35,077 nucleotides of DNA from JBFLVQ01 sp040758525 (lineage in GTDB: Bacteria; Acidobacteriota; Blastocatellia; Chloracidobacteriales; JADJPF01), in the NCBI GenBank assembly GCA_040758525.1, contig JBFLVQ010000019.1, positions 1 through 35,077 of the forward strand, in the 5' to 3' direction. Each line of letters opens with the position of its first letter. Position 1 is the stretch's first letter. The position numbers were made by a program, and so were the translations under genes. Positions 23,354 through 31,324 of this stretch are shown one piece after another. The notes under the pieces were generated by a model. It ran no database searches, was not told the origin of the DNA, and saw only the letters and a list, made by a program, of their open reading frames with translations.

Positions 23354-24283
23354 ATGCTCAACTGCATAAAATGCCAGGCACAGATCGGTATGGGTATGAA
23401 TTTCTGTCCGCGTTGTGGCTCTGCTCAACCACCTATATCTATCCATACAGCAGAAACAGGGAAGATAACGCCGGTTTCTCACGCTGATACACTAGGTTCT
23501 ACAGGAGCAACAACCAGCCAGATCAATACTTCTAATGGGAAATCATTGTCGGCTAAAAGTCACAAGCCACTGCTTATTAGTGTATTGGTATTTGTTATCA
23601 TGGTTGCTGTAGGCGTTGCTCTCGGTCTTGGGTTACGCAATTTTAGATCTGTAAATAGATCGTCAGATAAATCATCAACAGCGCAGCCTCAGCAAGTCAG
23701 TATCATACCTGAGCCAAAGGTTATTGTTGAAGAGAACTCAGATGATTACAACAATGGGTCTATACCAACTAACCCAACACAACCAGAAAAGAAGTCAAAG
23801 CCTTCTCAAGAGACTGCTGTTAACAAACCAGTAGAGAAAGAAGCGCCTGATAATAAACCTATTGAGAGACCTAGTGAAGAACCAGTTGAAGAGGAGCCTC
23901 GCATAGAAAGACCACCAGTGAGAGAAGAGGTGGAAGAGAGCCCCTATGATTCTTACGAAGGAAAAGAGCAAGGGCGTATTCTAGTAGGTTTTCGCTTAAG
24001 CGGCGATGCAATTATCAGAATTCGTGGCAGTCAAGTCATTGTTGAGCCAACCAGTGGTTCAACCGTTTCTGATGTGCGGCGAGATGTGCGTGATCCATTG
24101 CCTGCTCAACGTTGTAAAATATTGGTCAAAAATAAATTGGGACTAATCAATACCATAGTTATGGAAGAGCCCAGAGCAAGTAATGGTTTTACTACGGTTG
24201 TCTTAGTAAAAAGTCTTAAATCAGATTATCAGGAGGCCATCGCAGCAATTGTTGTGCGCTGGCAATTATCGAATGCAAGATAG
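23354..24283 (+). CDS. Zinc-ribbon membrane protein with Pro/Glu-rich linker, function unknown
   Basis: The start is ATG 23354: GGAGG lies 5 bases upstream, inside a short upstream in-frame extension that begins at ATG 23342 over the dipeptidase stop. The 309 aa protein has an N-terminal zinc ribbon (Cys4, Cys7, Cys18, Cys21) and a single membrane helix at about 72-94. A long Pro/Glu/Lys-rich linker (about 100-210) comes next, then a C-terminal domain beginning near GRILVGFRLSGDAIIRI. Topology suggests a cytosolic ribbon and an external C-terminal domain. It is coupled to the dipeptidase gene and 16 bases from nfo. The C-terminal domain is not recognised. Confidence 0.72.
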   Translation: MLNCIKCQAQIGMGMNFCPRCGSAQPPISIHTAETGKITPVSHADTLGSTGATTSQINTSNGKSLSAKSHKPLLISVLVFVIMVAVGVALGLGLRNFRSVNRSSDKSSTAQPQQVSIIPEPKVIVEENSDDYNNGSIPTNPTQPEKKSKPSQETAVNKPVEKEAPDNKPIERPSEEPVEEEPRIERPPVREEVEESPYDSYEGKEQGRILVGFRLSGDAIIRIRGSQVIVEPTSGSTVSDVRRDVRDPLPAQRCKILVKNKLGLINTIVMEEPRASNGFTTVVLVKSLKSDYQEAIAAIVVRWQLSNAR

Positions 24284-24299
24284 AGTTGAATCGAGCTTA

Positions 24300-25157
24300 A
24301 TGAATTTGCGAGTTGGAGTGCACAACTCGATTGCTGGTGGCTTGCCACAAGCGATTCGTTTGGCGGTTGAATTGGGTAGTAACACTTTGCAGATCTTCTC
24401 CCGCAATCCGCGTGGTTGGGCAGCCAGACCGCTCTCAACTGAAGAGATAGAAAATTTTCGTAGTGCACGAAATGAAGCTGGTCTTAGTCCGCTTGTTGTG
24501 CATGCTTGCTACTTAATCAATCTTGCTGCTCAGGACGAAGCGATGTTAAAAAAATCGATCGCTGCCTTTCGTGATGAATTAACAAGAGCTGTTGCGATAG
24601 GCGCCGACTATCTAGTAGTTCATCCTGGCTGTGCCAAGGGCGTAGATATAGAGGTGGGAATTAAGACCTGTTGTCGTGCGCTCAAACGTGCTGCTCGGAG
24701 TCTCAATTTAGGTAAGCTTATGATCCTGATTGAGAATACTGCTGGACAAGGTTCTGCAATTGGTTGTTGCTTTGAACAAGTGCGAGAGATCTTAGATCAT
24801 GGTAATGGTCTACCATTGGGTGTCTGTTTAGATACCGCACATTGTTATGCTTCTGGTTACGATATCTCTGCTCCAGATAAATTTGCCAATATCTTGCAAG
24901 AACTGACGACTACGATCGGTATCGATAACATCAAAGTGATACATTGTAATGATTCAAAAGTCCCACTTGCCAGTCGAGTCGATCGTCACTGGCATATAGG
25001 TGAAGGCCATATAGGCAAGCAAGGATTTGAACTATTACTACGCGAGCCTAGGCTGAATCATCTCCCCCTTATACTTGAGACACCTATTGATAAAGCACAC
25101 GATGATCGCTGGAATCTTGCACAAATTCGCGCCATTGCTGCTAGTCTAGTAATCTAG
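24300..25157 (+). CDS. nfo: Endonuclease IV (apurinic/apyrimidinic endonuclease)
   Basis: Nfo cuts DNA 5' to abasic sites and removes blocked 3' ends in base excision repair, using three zinc ions. The 285 aa product starts at ATG 24300, giving MNLRVGVHNSIAGGL, which is family-like; GTTGAATCGAGC lies before it. Metal-site segments are visible in order: VVHACYLINL, VVHPGCAKG, LIENTAGQG, CLDTAHCYASGYD, VIHCNDSKVPLASRVDRHWHIGEGHIG and ILETP. The SRxDRHxxIGxG block is the family signature. It follows the zinc-ribbon gene closely and may share its transcript. Confidence 0.95.
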   Translation: MNLRVGVHNSIAGGLPQAIRLAVELGSNTLQIFSRNPRGWAARPLSTEEIENFRSARNEAGLSPLVVHACYLINLAAQDEAMLKKSIAAFRDELTRAVAIGADYLVVHPGCAKGVDIEVGIKTCCRALKRAARSLNLGKLMILIENTAGQGSAIGCCFEQVREILDHGNGLPLGVCLDTAHCYASGYDISAPDKFANILQELTTTIGIDNIKVIHCNDSKVPLASRVDRHWHIGEGHIGKQGFELLLREPRLNHLPLILETPIDKAHDDRWNLAQIRAIAASLVI

Positions 25158-25192
25158 TTGAGAATGATGAGCATTATTAACGAACAAATCTA

Positions 25193-25221
25193 TTGACAAA
25201 ATATAGGCGAAACAGTATTAT
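25193..25221 (+). promoter_or_regulatory. Strong orphan sigma-70-type promoter
   Basis: A perfect -35 TTGACA (25193-25198), a 17-base spacer and -10 TATTAT (25216-25221) lie downstream of nfo. The next plus-strand gene is uvrA, over 900 bases on, with an opposing gene between. The transcript would start near 25228. Confidence 0.65.
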
Positions 25222-25227
25222 CTGCGC

Positions 25228-25350
25228 CATTACGACCAAACTTTATCTGAGCAGATTAATAATTAGACTCTCAGAGTCAGTTGGTATGGCTCTTTGAATT
25301 CTAAATGGGCATTGTAATAGCAGGACTGTTATCTGGATAAAGCTTAGATC
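25228..25350 (+). ncRNA. Candidate small structured RNA downstream of the orphan promoter
   Basis: The gap after the promoter can close on itself. CTTTATC (25241-25247) pairs with GATAAAG (25336-25342), and CAGAT (25252-25256) pairs with ATCTG (25331-25335), giving a 12-bp stem with a 4-base bulge. Inside it is a hairpin GACTC-TCA-GAGTC (25266-25278). No tRNA, 4.5S or tmRNA pattern fits and no worthwhile ORF is present. The end is not marked by a clear T-run, so the limits are rough. It could also run antisense into the following gene. Confidence 0.3.
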
Positions 25351-25351
25351 G

Positions 25352-25951
25352 CTACAAAGCGGCAGTTGCCATCATAATGGCGAACCAGAGTACTGCTAGG
25401 CCAACTAGGATCAGATTTGCGGCCCCCAGATAGAATCCTACCTGAGCCAATGTCTTACCGGCAGGAGATGATTGGCCTCGCTCAATTGCAGTGATTTCTT
25501 GCCGACCTAAAACTAATGCCACGATTCCAATTAATGGGCAGACCGTAAAGCCGAGTGCGCCAGAGATCAGCGCAGCAATGGCCCGTCCACTAGCACGGTT
25601 CTGGTCGCCTTGCCAGACTGGTGGTTGCTGAGAGTGGTAAGCGCCAGGTTTATAATCAGGAGAGTAAGAACCCAAATATTTTCCTGGATGATAAGAGTCT
25701 CGGTAGGAAGAATCTGGTACAGGATTGGTAGTGGCATTCGGTTCCTGATAAGTGGGTGGTAGCGTCCAAGGCGGTGGTGCATTTGGATAACCGCTCTGTG
25801 GAGTATTTTGCCCTTCAATGGGGGTAGCCGCTTGTGGTGGCCTCTGTATTATCCTTGGGGCTAATTTTCCCGTAACAGGTAACGGAGAGGCACATTTGAT
25901 ACAGATACGATCTAATGCTGGTTGCTGTGTGCCGCATTTAGGGCAAAACAT
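25352..25951 (-). CDS. Zinc-ribbon DUF4190-type membrane protein
   Basis: The 199 aa protein starts with a zinc ribbon (Cys3, Cys6, Cys17, Cys20). A Pro/Tyr/Gln-rich flexible region (about 25-115) and two membrane helices (about 124-149 and 169-196) follow. The hairpin has the DUF4190 look: A-x-x-S-G-A-LGF, PLIGIVALVLGRQEI, then a Gly-rich turn GKTLAQVGFYLGAANL. Function is unknown. The same hairpin ends the large protein at 33382-35076, and the ribbon recurs at 23354 and 2877. It has no co-directional neighbour and stands between nfo and uvrA. Confidence 0.75.
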   Translation of the reverse strand: MFCPKCGTQQPALDRICIKCASPLPVTGKLAPRIIQRPPQAATPIEGQNTPQSGYPNAPPPWTLPPTYQEPNATTNPVPDSSYRDSYHPGKYLGSYSPDYKPGAYHSQQPPVWQGDQNRASGRAIAALISGALGFTVCPLIGIVALVLGRQEITAIERGQSSPAGKTLAQVGFYLGAANLILVGLAVLWFAIMMATAAL

Positions 25952-26163
25952 TTACTGGTCTCCCATGGCGCTCTTTTCTTAGCCTGAGACATTGTGCGGC
26001 GAAAGCGACGACAGTGCAAGTTCATTTTTCTGAAGGGGGGCGATAAATTCTGCCTATACGCCTTTCAGTCAACGCTTGCCTGGTTTCTATTGCTTCAGTT
26101 AAAATTTCAGTTTCGAGTTAAGACAAAATTTCTAATAGAGAACAAGTAATAGGTTTTGTTATT

Positions 26164-29016
26164 GTGATCGATAAAATTATTGTACGGGGCGCAAGACAAC
26201 ATAATCTCCAGAATATAAACGTAGAGATTCCTCGCAATAAATTGACGGTCATTACCGGGCTAAGCGGTTCAGGAAAATCTTCGTTGGCCTTCGACACTAT
26301 CTATGCTGAGGGTCAGCGGCGTTATGTTGAATCGCTCTCAGCTTATGCGCGGCAATTTCTTGATCAACTGGAGAAGCCAGATGTCGATTCGATTGAAGGA
26401 CTCAGTCCAGCTATCTCGATCGAACAGAAGACCACCAGTCGTAGTCCACGCTCAACTGTAGGCACAGTCACTGAGATTTATGACTACCTACGTCTGCTCT
26501 TCTCCTCAACAGGCCAGCCCGCATGTCATCAGTGTGGCCAGCAGATCACTCGGCAATCGATTGAGCAGATAATTGCGAGTGTGTTAGAGCTACCTGAAGG
26601 CGAACGCGTGATGATACTTGCACCGATCGTGCGTGGTCGCAAAGGTGAGTTCCGCAAGGAACTGGAGAAGTTAGTAAAAGATGGTTTTCTACGTGCTCGT
26701 ATTGATGGCGAGATGCGCCAGCTTGATGAAGATATCAGGCTTGATAAACGCCGCAACCATACCATTGAAGTTGTTGTTGATCGTCTATTAATCAAATCCG
26801 GAATACAGAAACGGCTCGCCGATTCGGTGGCAGTAACGGCAAAATTGACTGATGGTATTGTGCTGGTTTCGATTATTGATGGTCCAGAGAAACTCTACTC
26901 AGAGAAGATGACCTGTATCAATTGTGGTGTCAGTGTGCCTGCCTTAGAGCCTCGCTCATTCTCTTTCAATAGTGTCTATGGTGCTTGCCGTGCCTGCCAT
27001 GGTATTGGCACATTGCTTGAAGTCGAACCACAACGATTGTTACCAGATACTTCCAAGCCGCTAGAAGAGATCGATTTTATTGTTGAAGATGGACCGACCA
27101 ATGGCCAATTGAAGGAAGCCTTGCTTGCGATTGCACGACAGAATGGTCTCTCTAGTGAAATCACATTTGCAGAACTGCCTGAGCGTGCTGTTGAAGCCTT
27201 CTTCTATGGTACAAAAGAGAAGCTCTGTTTCGAGTATGGTGGCTATACTTACAGTGCAGCTTGGGAGGGAGCAATCTCACTAGTGCGTCGTCGCTACGAG
27301 GAAGCCCAATCCGAGAAATTGCGTGAAAATCTTGCTGCACTGCTTTCACCTATGCCCTGCCGTACTTGTGGTGGTAAGCGACTACGACCGGAATCGCTCT
27401 CTGTTTATGTTGCTGGCAGTTCTATCTATGATTATTCAGCCATGCCGATCTCAGAAGCAGTAGAAGCGTTTGAACATATCAAGCTCACATCTCGTGAAGA
27501 GAAGATTGCTGGTGTAGTGCTACGTGAGATTCGTAGTCGATTACAGTTTTTAAACAACGTAGGACTTGGTTACTTATCGCTGGATCGTGCTGCAACCACA
27601 CTCTCTGGTGGCGAAGGACAACGTATACGACTTGCTACCCAGATTGGTTCACAGTTGCGCGGTGTGCTCTATGTACTTGACGAACCCAGCATAGGTCTAC
27701 ATCCACGTGACAATAATAGACTATTAGAGACTCTTTCGCAGTTACGTGATCTAGGTAACACCGTGCTTGTTGTTGAGCATGATGAAGAGACCATACGCCG
27801 TGCTGATCACATTATTGATTTAGGACCAGGCGCAGGCACACATGGTGGTCAAATGGTAGCAGCCGGTACGTTGAATGAGGTCATGCGTACTAAGGATTCG
27901 CTGACAGGCCGCTATCTTTCTGGTGATCTCAAGATTATTGTTCCCAAAGTACGTCGGTTGCCAAATGGTAAAAATCTGCGTGTGCTTGGTGCTGCAGCAA
28001 ATAATCTCAAGAAAATAGATGTCGGTTTTCCACTTGGACTGCTCACAGTAGTAACAGGTGTTTCTGGATCGGGTAAATCGACACTAGTAGGAGATATTCT
28101 TTATCGCAGTTTGGCGCGTAAGCTTTATCAAAGTCTTGCCGAGCCAGGTGATCATAGCGCGATTGAAGGATTGGAATATATCGATAAAGTGATCGAAATT
28201 GATCAATCGCCTATTGGGCGTACACCACGTTCCAATCCAGCAACCTATACAGGAGTCTTCACACCTATTCGCGAGCTTTATGCCTCTTTGCCTGAATCGC
28301 GTGAACGAGGCTATCGTGCTGGTCGCTTCTCTTTCAATGTTAAGGGAGGACGTTGTGAGGCTTGTCAAGGTGATGGTTTGAAATGTATTGAGATGAACTT
28401 TCTCCCTGATGTCTATGTGTTATGTGATGTTTGTCGGGGCGCACGTTACAATCGTGAGACATTAGCAGTGCGTTATAAAGGCCTTGCTATTGCTGAAATG
28501 CTTGATAAAACCGTGGAAGAAGCGCTAGAGCTGCTGGATGCGATACCACAGGTCAAGCAGCGACTACAGACACTTTATGAAGTTGGGCTGGGCTATATCA
28601 AGCTTGGACAGTCGGCAACCACACTCTCCGGTGGTGAAGCGCAACGGATCAAACTGGCCAAGGAATTAAGCCGTCGTGCTACTGGGCGTACGCTTTACAT
28701 TCTTGATGAACCAACAATGGGTCTGCATTTTGAAGATGTGCGTAGATTACTAGATGTATTGCAGAGGTTGGTCAATCTAGGCAATACCGTAATTGTCATC
28801 GAGCACAACCTAGACATTATTAAGAGTGCAGACTGGATTATTGATCTAGGGCCAGAGGGAGGCACGAATGGCGGACGCATCGTAGCAGAAGGTCCGCCTG
28901 AAGAGATTGCGCGAATACGCCGTTCCTACACAGGACAAGCACTCAAGATGCTGCCTGAGTTTGCACATTTGAACGGTTATATTACAGGAAGCCACCGAAG
29001 AGTAAACGAACGGTAA
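26164..29016 (+). CDS. uvrA: Excinuclease ABC subunit UvrA
   Basis: UvrA is the damage-recognising ABC ATPase of nucleotide excision repair and loads UvrB. It has 950 aa and a GTG start (VIDKIIVRGARQHNLQNINV); no upstream alternative fits. It carries two ATPase modules: Walker A GLSGSGKSS near residue 34 and GVSGSGKST in the second half. Each has an ABC signature (TLSGGEGQRIRLA and TLSGGEAQRIKLA) and a Walker B ending in VLDEPSIGLH or ILDEPTMGLH. Zinc-finger cysteines are present (CHQCG, CINCG with CRACHG, CRTCGG, and CEACQGDG with CDVCRG). I see no recognisable LexA box in its leader. It converges with the secreted-protein gene after 9 bases. Confidence 0.97.
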   Translation: MIDKIIVRGARQHNLQNINVEIPRNKLTVITGLSGSGKSSLAFDTIYAEGQRRYVESLSAYARQFLDQLEKPDVDSIEGLSPAISIEQKTTSRSPRSTVGTVTEIYDYLRLLFSSTGQPACHQCGQQITRQSIEQIIASVLELPEGERVMILAPIVRGRKGEFRKELEKLVKDGFLRARIDGEMRQLDEDIRLDKRRNHTIEVVVDRLLIKSGIQKRLADSVAVTAKLTDGIVLVSIIDGPEKLYSEKMTCINCGVSVPALEPRSFSFNSVYGACRACHGIGTLLEVEPQRLLPDTSKPLEEIDFIVEDGPTNGQLKEALLAIARQNGLSSEITFAELPERAVEAFFYGTKEKLCFEYGGYTYSAAWEGAISLVRRRYEEAQSEKLRENLAALLSPMPCRTCGGKRLRPESLSVYVAGSSIYDYSAMPISEAVEAFEHIKLTSREEKIAGVVLREIRSRLQFLNNVGLGYLSLDRAATTLSGGEGQRIRLATQIGSQLRGVLYVLDEPSIGLHPRDNNRLLETLSQLRDLGNTVLVVEHDEETIRRADHIIDLGPGAGTHGGQMVAAGTLNEVMRTKDSLTGRYLSGDLKIIVPKVRRLPNGKNLRVLGAAANNLKKIDVGFPLGLLTVVTGVSGSGKSTLVGDILYRSLARKLYQSLAEPGDHSAIEGLEYIDKVIEIDQSPIGRTPRSNPATYTGVFTPIRELYASLPESRERGYRAGRFSFNVKGGRCEACQGDGLKCIEMNFLPDVYVLCDVCRGARYNRETLAVRYKGLAIAEMLDKTVEEALELLDAIPQVKQRLQTLYEVGLGYIKLGQSATTLSGGEAQRIKLAKELSRRATGRTLYILDEPTMGLHFEDVRRLLDVLQRLVNLGNTVIVIEHNLDIIKSADWIIDLGPEGGTNGGRIVAEGPPEEIARIRRSYTGQALKMLPEFAHLNGYITGSHRRVNER

Positions 29017-29025
29017 GAGATAAGA

Positions 29026-29610
29026 CTATTTCTCACCTTCGTTAACTTTGGCAGTTTCGCGTAGGTAAGTCTCTACCTCTCGGCGCACTTCTCCATAACT
29101 CTTATCTATTACGCCATAAACCAGCTCAGCAGACTGAGCTACCGGCTCGGAGAGAGCAGGATTGGTCTGTGTGCCATTACCGCCCCCATTAGGAGGCGCA
29201 GCGGGCGGTCCACCCAATGTGACGCGCCAGCTTTTCACTGTATCACCTTCGACAAAGAAACGTCCATGCTGATAGTTAAGGGTGCGATAAAAGGTCTGTT
29301 CACGCACCAGAAAAATCAGCACCTCATCGTTTTTTGCAAAAGCATCAGCAGCATGAATGACGCGACTGTTGCCCCAAACCATAACCTCACTTAACCGGCT
29401 GTCGCCCTTGATCACCTCACCCACCTGCAAGGTTACTAACTGTGAATAAGTGGCCAAGTAATTGGCTTTCTCCACCTTCTTAACCTTGCCGCGCACTATG
29501 ACATCAGCCCGCAAGGAGAGTTCTTCTGCTGACATAACACGTAATCCTTGCTGTCCGAAAGCAGGGATTGAGGAGATCATTAACAGTAAAAACAAAAAAA
29601 TTCTCTTCAT
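29026..29610 (-). CDS. Secreted protein of unknown function, OB-like beta domain
   Basis: The 194 aa protein has a clear signal peptide (MKRIFLFLLLMISSIPAFG, then Gln-Gln). The mature part has a beta-rich segment of the type ADVIVRGKVKKVEKAN then VTLQVGEVIKGD, seen in many uncharacterised exported proteins with an OB-like fold. A Pro/Gly/Asn-rich spacer (about 132-148) and a charged C-terminal helix follow. There are no cysteines for disulfides and no lipobox. It is probably periplasmic. No functional partner is apparent. Confidence 0.7.
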   Translation of the reverse strand: MKRIFLFLLLMISSIPAFGQQGLRVMSAEELSLRADVIVRGKVKKVEKANYLATYSQLVTLQVGEVIKGDSRLSEVMVWGNSRVIHAADAFAKNDEVLIFLVREQTFYRTLNYQHGRFFVEGDTVKSWRVTLGGPPAAPPNGGGNGTQTNPALSEPVAQSAELVYGVIDKSYGEVRREVETYLRETAKVNEGEK

Positions 29611-29744
29611 TTATATACTGTACCTACCGCAACAACGATACCACGATTTGATGAGGCAAACGGACCAACCAGTTTGCTGGGCCGGGGAAGCCGCCTGATC
29701 AACGTCTATTTTACTCCAAATTTAACGAGATCCAATAATACAGT

Positions 29745-31166
29745 TTAGATTATCCGGCCAATTAAGTCGTGATCATGTGCCTCAGTAATCTCTACCATAA
29801 CTAAACTGCCCGGATCAGCAGCAAAATTGTTGGGAGCGTCATTGATGAGCACACAGCCATCAATCTCTGGCGCCTGGGATTGCATACGTCCTTGCCACAA
29901 AAGCTCCGATTCCTGAGAAGGACCTTCAAAGAGTACAGGCACACGCTGGCCAATCAGTTTGCGGTTAGCACGCCGTGAAATCTGTGCCTGTAGTTTCATC
30001 AGTTTTCGTTGTCGGGCGCGCGCCGTGCGTAGCGGCACTTTGCCGCTCATTTCATAGGCGGGTGTACCCTCCTCATCCGAATAGGTAAATGCGCCCATAT
30101 GATCAAACTCTGCCTGGCGGCAAAAGTTGAGTAATTCTTGAAAATCTTCTTCAGTTTCACCGGGAAAACCAACGATAAAGGTGGTGCGTAGAGCAATGCC
30201 AGGTACACGATCCCGCATACGCATAACAAGCTTCTCAACAAATTCACGGTTACCAGGTCGCTTCATTGCTTTAAGCATATGTGTACTGGCGTGCTGCAGG
30301 GGAATATCGACATATTTGCAGATCTTTGGCTCTTCAGCGATCACATCAAGCACAGCATTAGAAAGTCTTGATGGGTAACTGTAGAGAAAACGTACCCACT
30401 CTATACCATCAACCTTTGCAAGCGAACGTAGTAGTTGTGCTAGCCCATCCTTAACGCCTAAATCCTCTCCATACCAAGTACTATCTTGAGCAATTAGGAT
30501 AATTTCACGCACTCCCTGCGCTACTAACATCTCCGCTTCATGTAGGATTGAACCAGCCCTGCGGCTGCGGAAGTTGCCACGCAATTTGGGGATAATACAG
30601 AAAGTACAAGGATGTTCACAACCTTCTGAGATTTTAATATAGGCATAATGGCGTGGCGTAGCGCGCTTACGTGGCGTAGCGTCATTGTATAAGTAAGCGG
30701 CAGGAGCATAATTCTCTTCCCATATAGGCACAATACCAGCAATATTGACAAAGTCATTATCTATATCAGGCTGGATAGTGGTAGAAAGGAGCGGGAGTGA
30801 ACGACGTTTACGAGCTGTCACTTCTCCACAAACATCAAGAATTTGTTCGACTTCATTGGTACCTAGAAGAGAGTTAATCTCTGGGATTTCACGACGCAAC
30901 TCATCACGGTAACGCTCAACCATACAGCCAGTCACAATCAATTTTTGACAGCGTCCAGACTGCTTCAATTGCGCCATTTCCAGAATGGTATCAATCGATT
31001 CTTGTTTGGCAGCGTCTATGAAGCCACAAGTATTGACGACAATGATATCAGCTTCGGAGTTATCTGAAGTAATCTCATGTTGCGCATTTTCCAGTAACCC
31101 CATCATCACTTCACTGTCAACAAGATTCTTAGGGCATCCTAGACTAACAAACCCAACTTTGCTCAT
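29745..31166 (-). CDS. rimO: Ribosomal protein S12 methylthiotransferase RimO
   Basis: RimO adds a methylthio group to an aspartate of ribosomal protein S12, using radical SAM chemistry. The start is ATG 31166 (MSKVGFVSLGCPKNLVDSE), with AAGGA just upstream; the frame is open further up but not family-like. The 473 aa protein has the N-terminal cluster cysteines 11, 47 and 81, and the radical-SAM motif C183-x3-C187-x2-C190 (EGCEHPCTFCIIP). The GCPKNLVDSE start and SYPSRL block separate RimO from MiaB. A C-terminal TRAM domain is present. An insertion between about 112 and 168 is somewhat longer than usual. Confidence 0.95.
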   Translation of the reverse strand: MSKVGFVSLGCPKNLVDSEVMMGLLENAQHEITSDNSEADIIVVNTCGFIDAAKQESIDTILEMAQLKQSGRCQKLIVTGCMVERYRDELRREIPEINSLLGTNEVEQILDVCGEVTARKRRSLPLLSTTIQPDIDNDFVNIAGIVPIWEENYAPAAYLYNDATPRKRATPRHYAYIKISEGCEHPCTFCIIPKLRGNFRSRRAGSILHEAEMLVAQGVREIILIAQDSTWYGEDLGVKDGLAQLLRSLAKVDGIEWVRFLYSYPSRLSNAVLDVIAEEPKICKYVDIPLQHASTHMLKAMKRPGNREFVEKLVMRMRDRVPGIALRTTFIVGFPGETEEDFQELLNFCRQAEFDHMGAFTYSDEEGTPAYEMSGKVPLRTARARQRKLMKLQAQISRRANRKLIGQRVPVLFEGPSQESELLWQGRMQSQAPEIDGCVLINDAPNNFAADPGSLVMVEITEAHDHDLIGRII

Positions 31167-31289
31167 AACTTCCTTGTAAGATTGAGGGATAGGCTCAAAA
31201 GAGATTAGTATAAAAGATCCTTTGTAGGAAGGGCTATACAAATTACCGAAGAAAATTATTCCCTCTTAAGGCTATCTGCTTTGCCACGA

Positions 31290-31318
31290 TTGGTATTCCG
31301 TCAGGCTTAGGTTATCAT
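31290..31318 (+). promoter_or_regulatory. Promoter abutting the helicase start codon
   Basis: TTGGTA (31290-31295), a 17-base spacer and TATCAT (31313-31318) end 6 bases before the ATG at 31325. A transcript would begin at or next to the ATG. No Shine-Dalgarno sequence is present, so a leaderless mRNA is likely if this promoter is real. Confidence 0.5.
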
Positions 31319-31324
31319 CACGCT

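Noticed and set aside
29611..29744. Possible gene or RNA in the rimO-secreted protein gap
   Set aside because: No reading frame with a ribosome site, no clear hairpin and no promoter pair of good quality were found.
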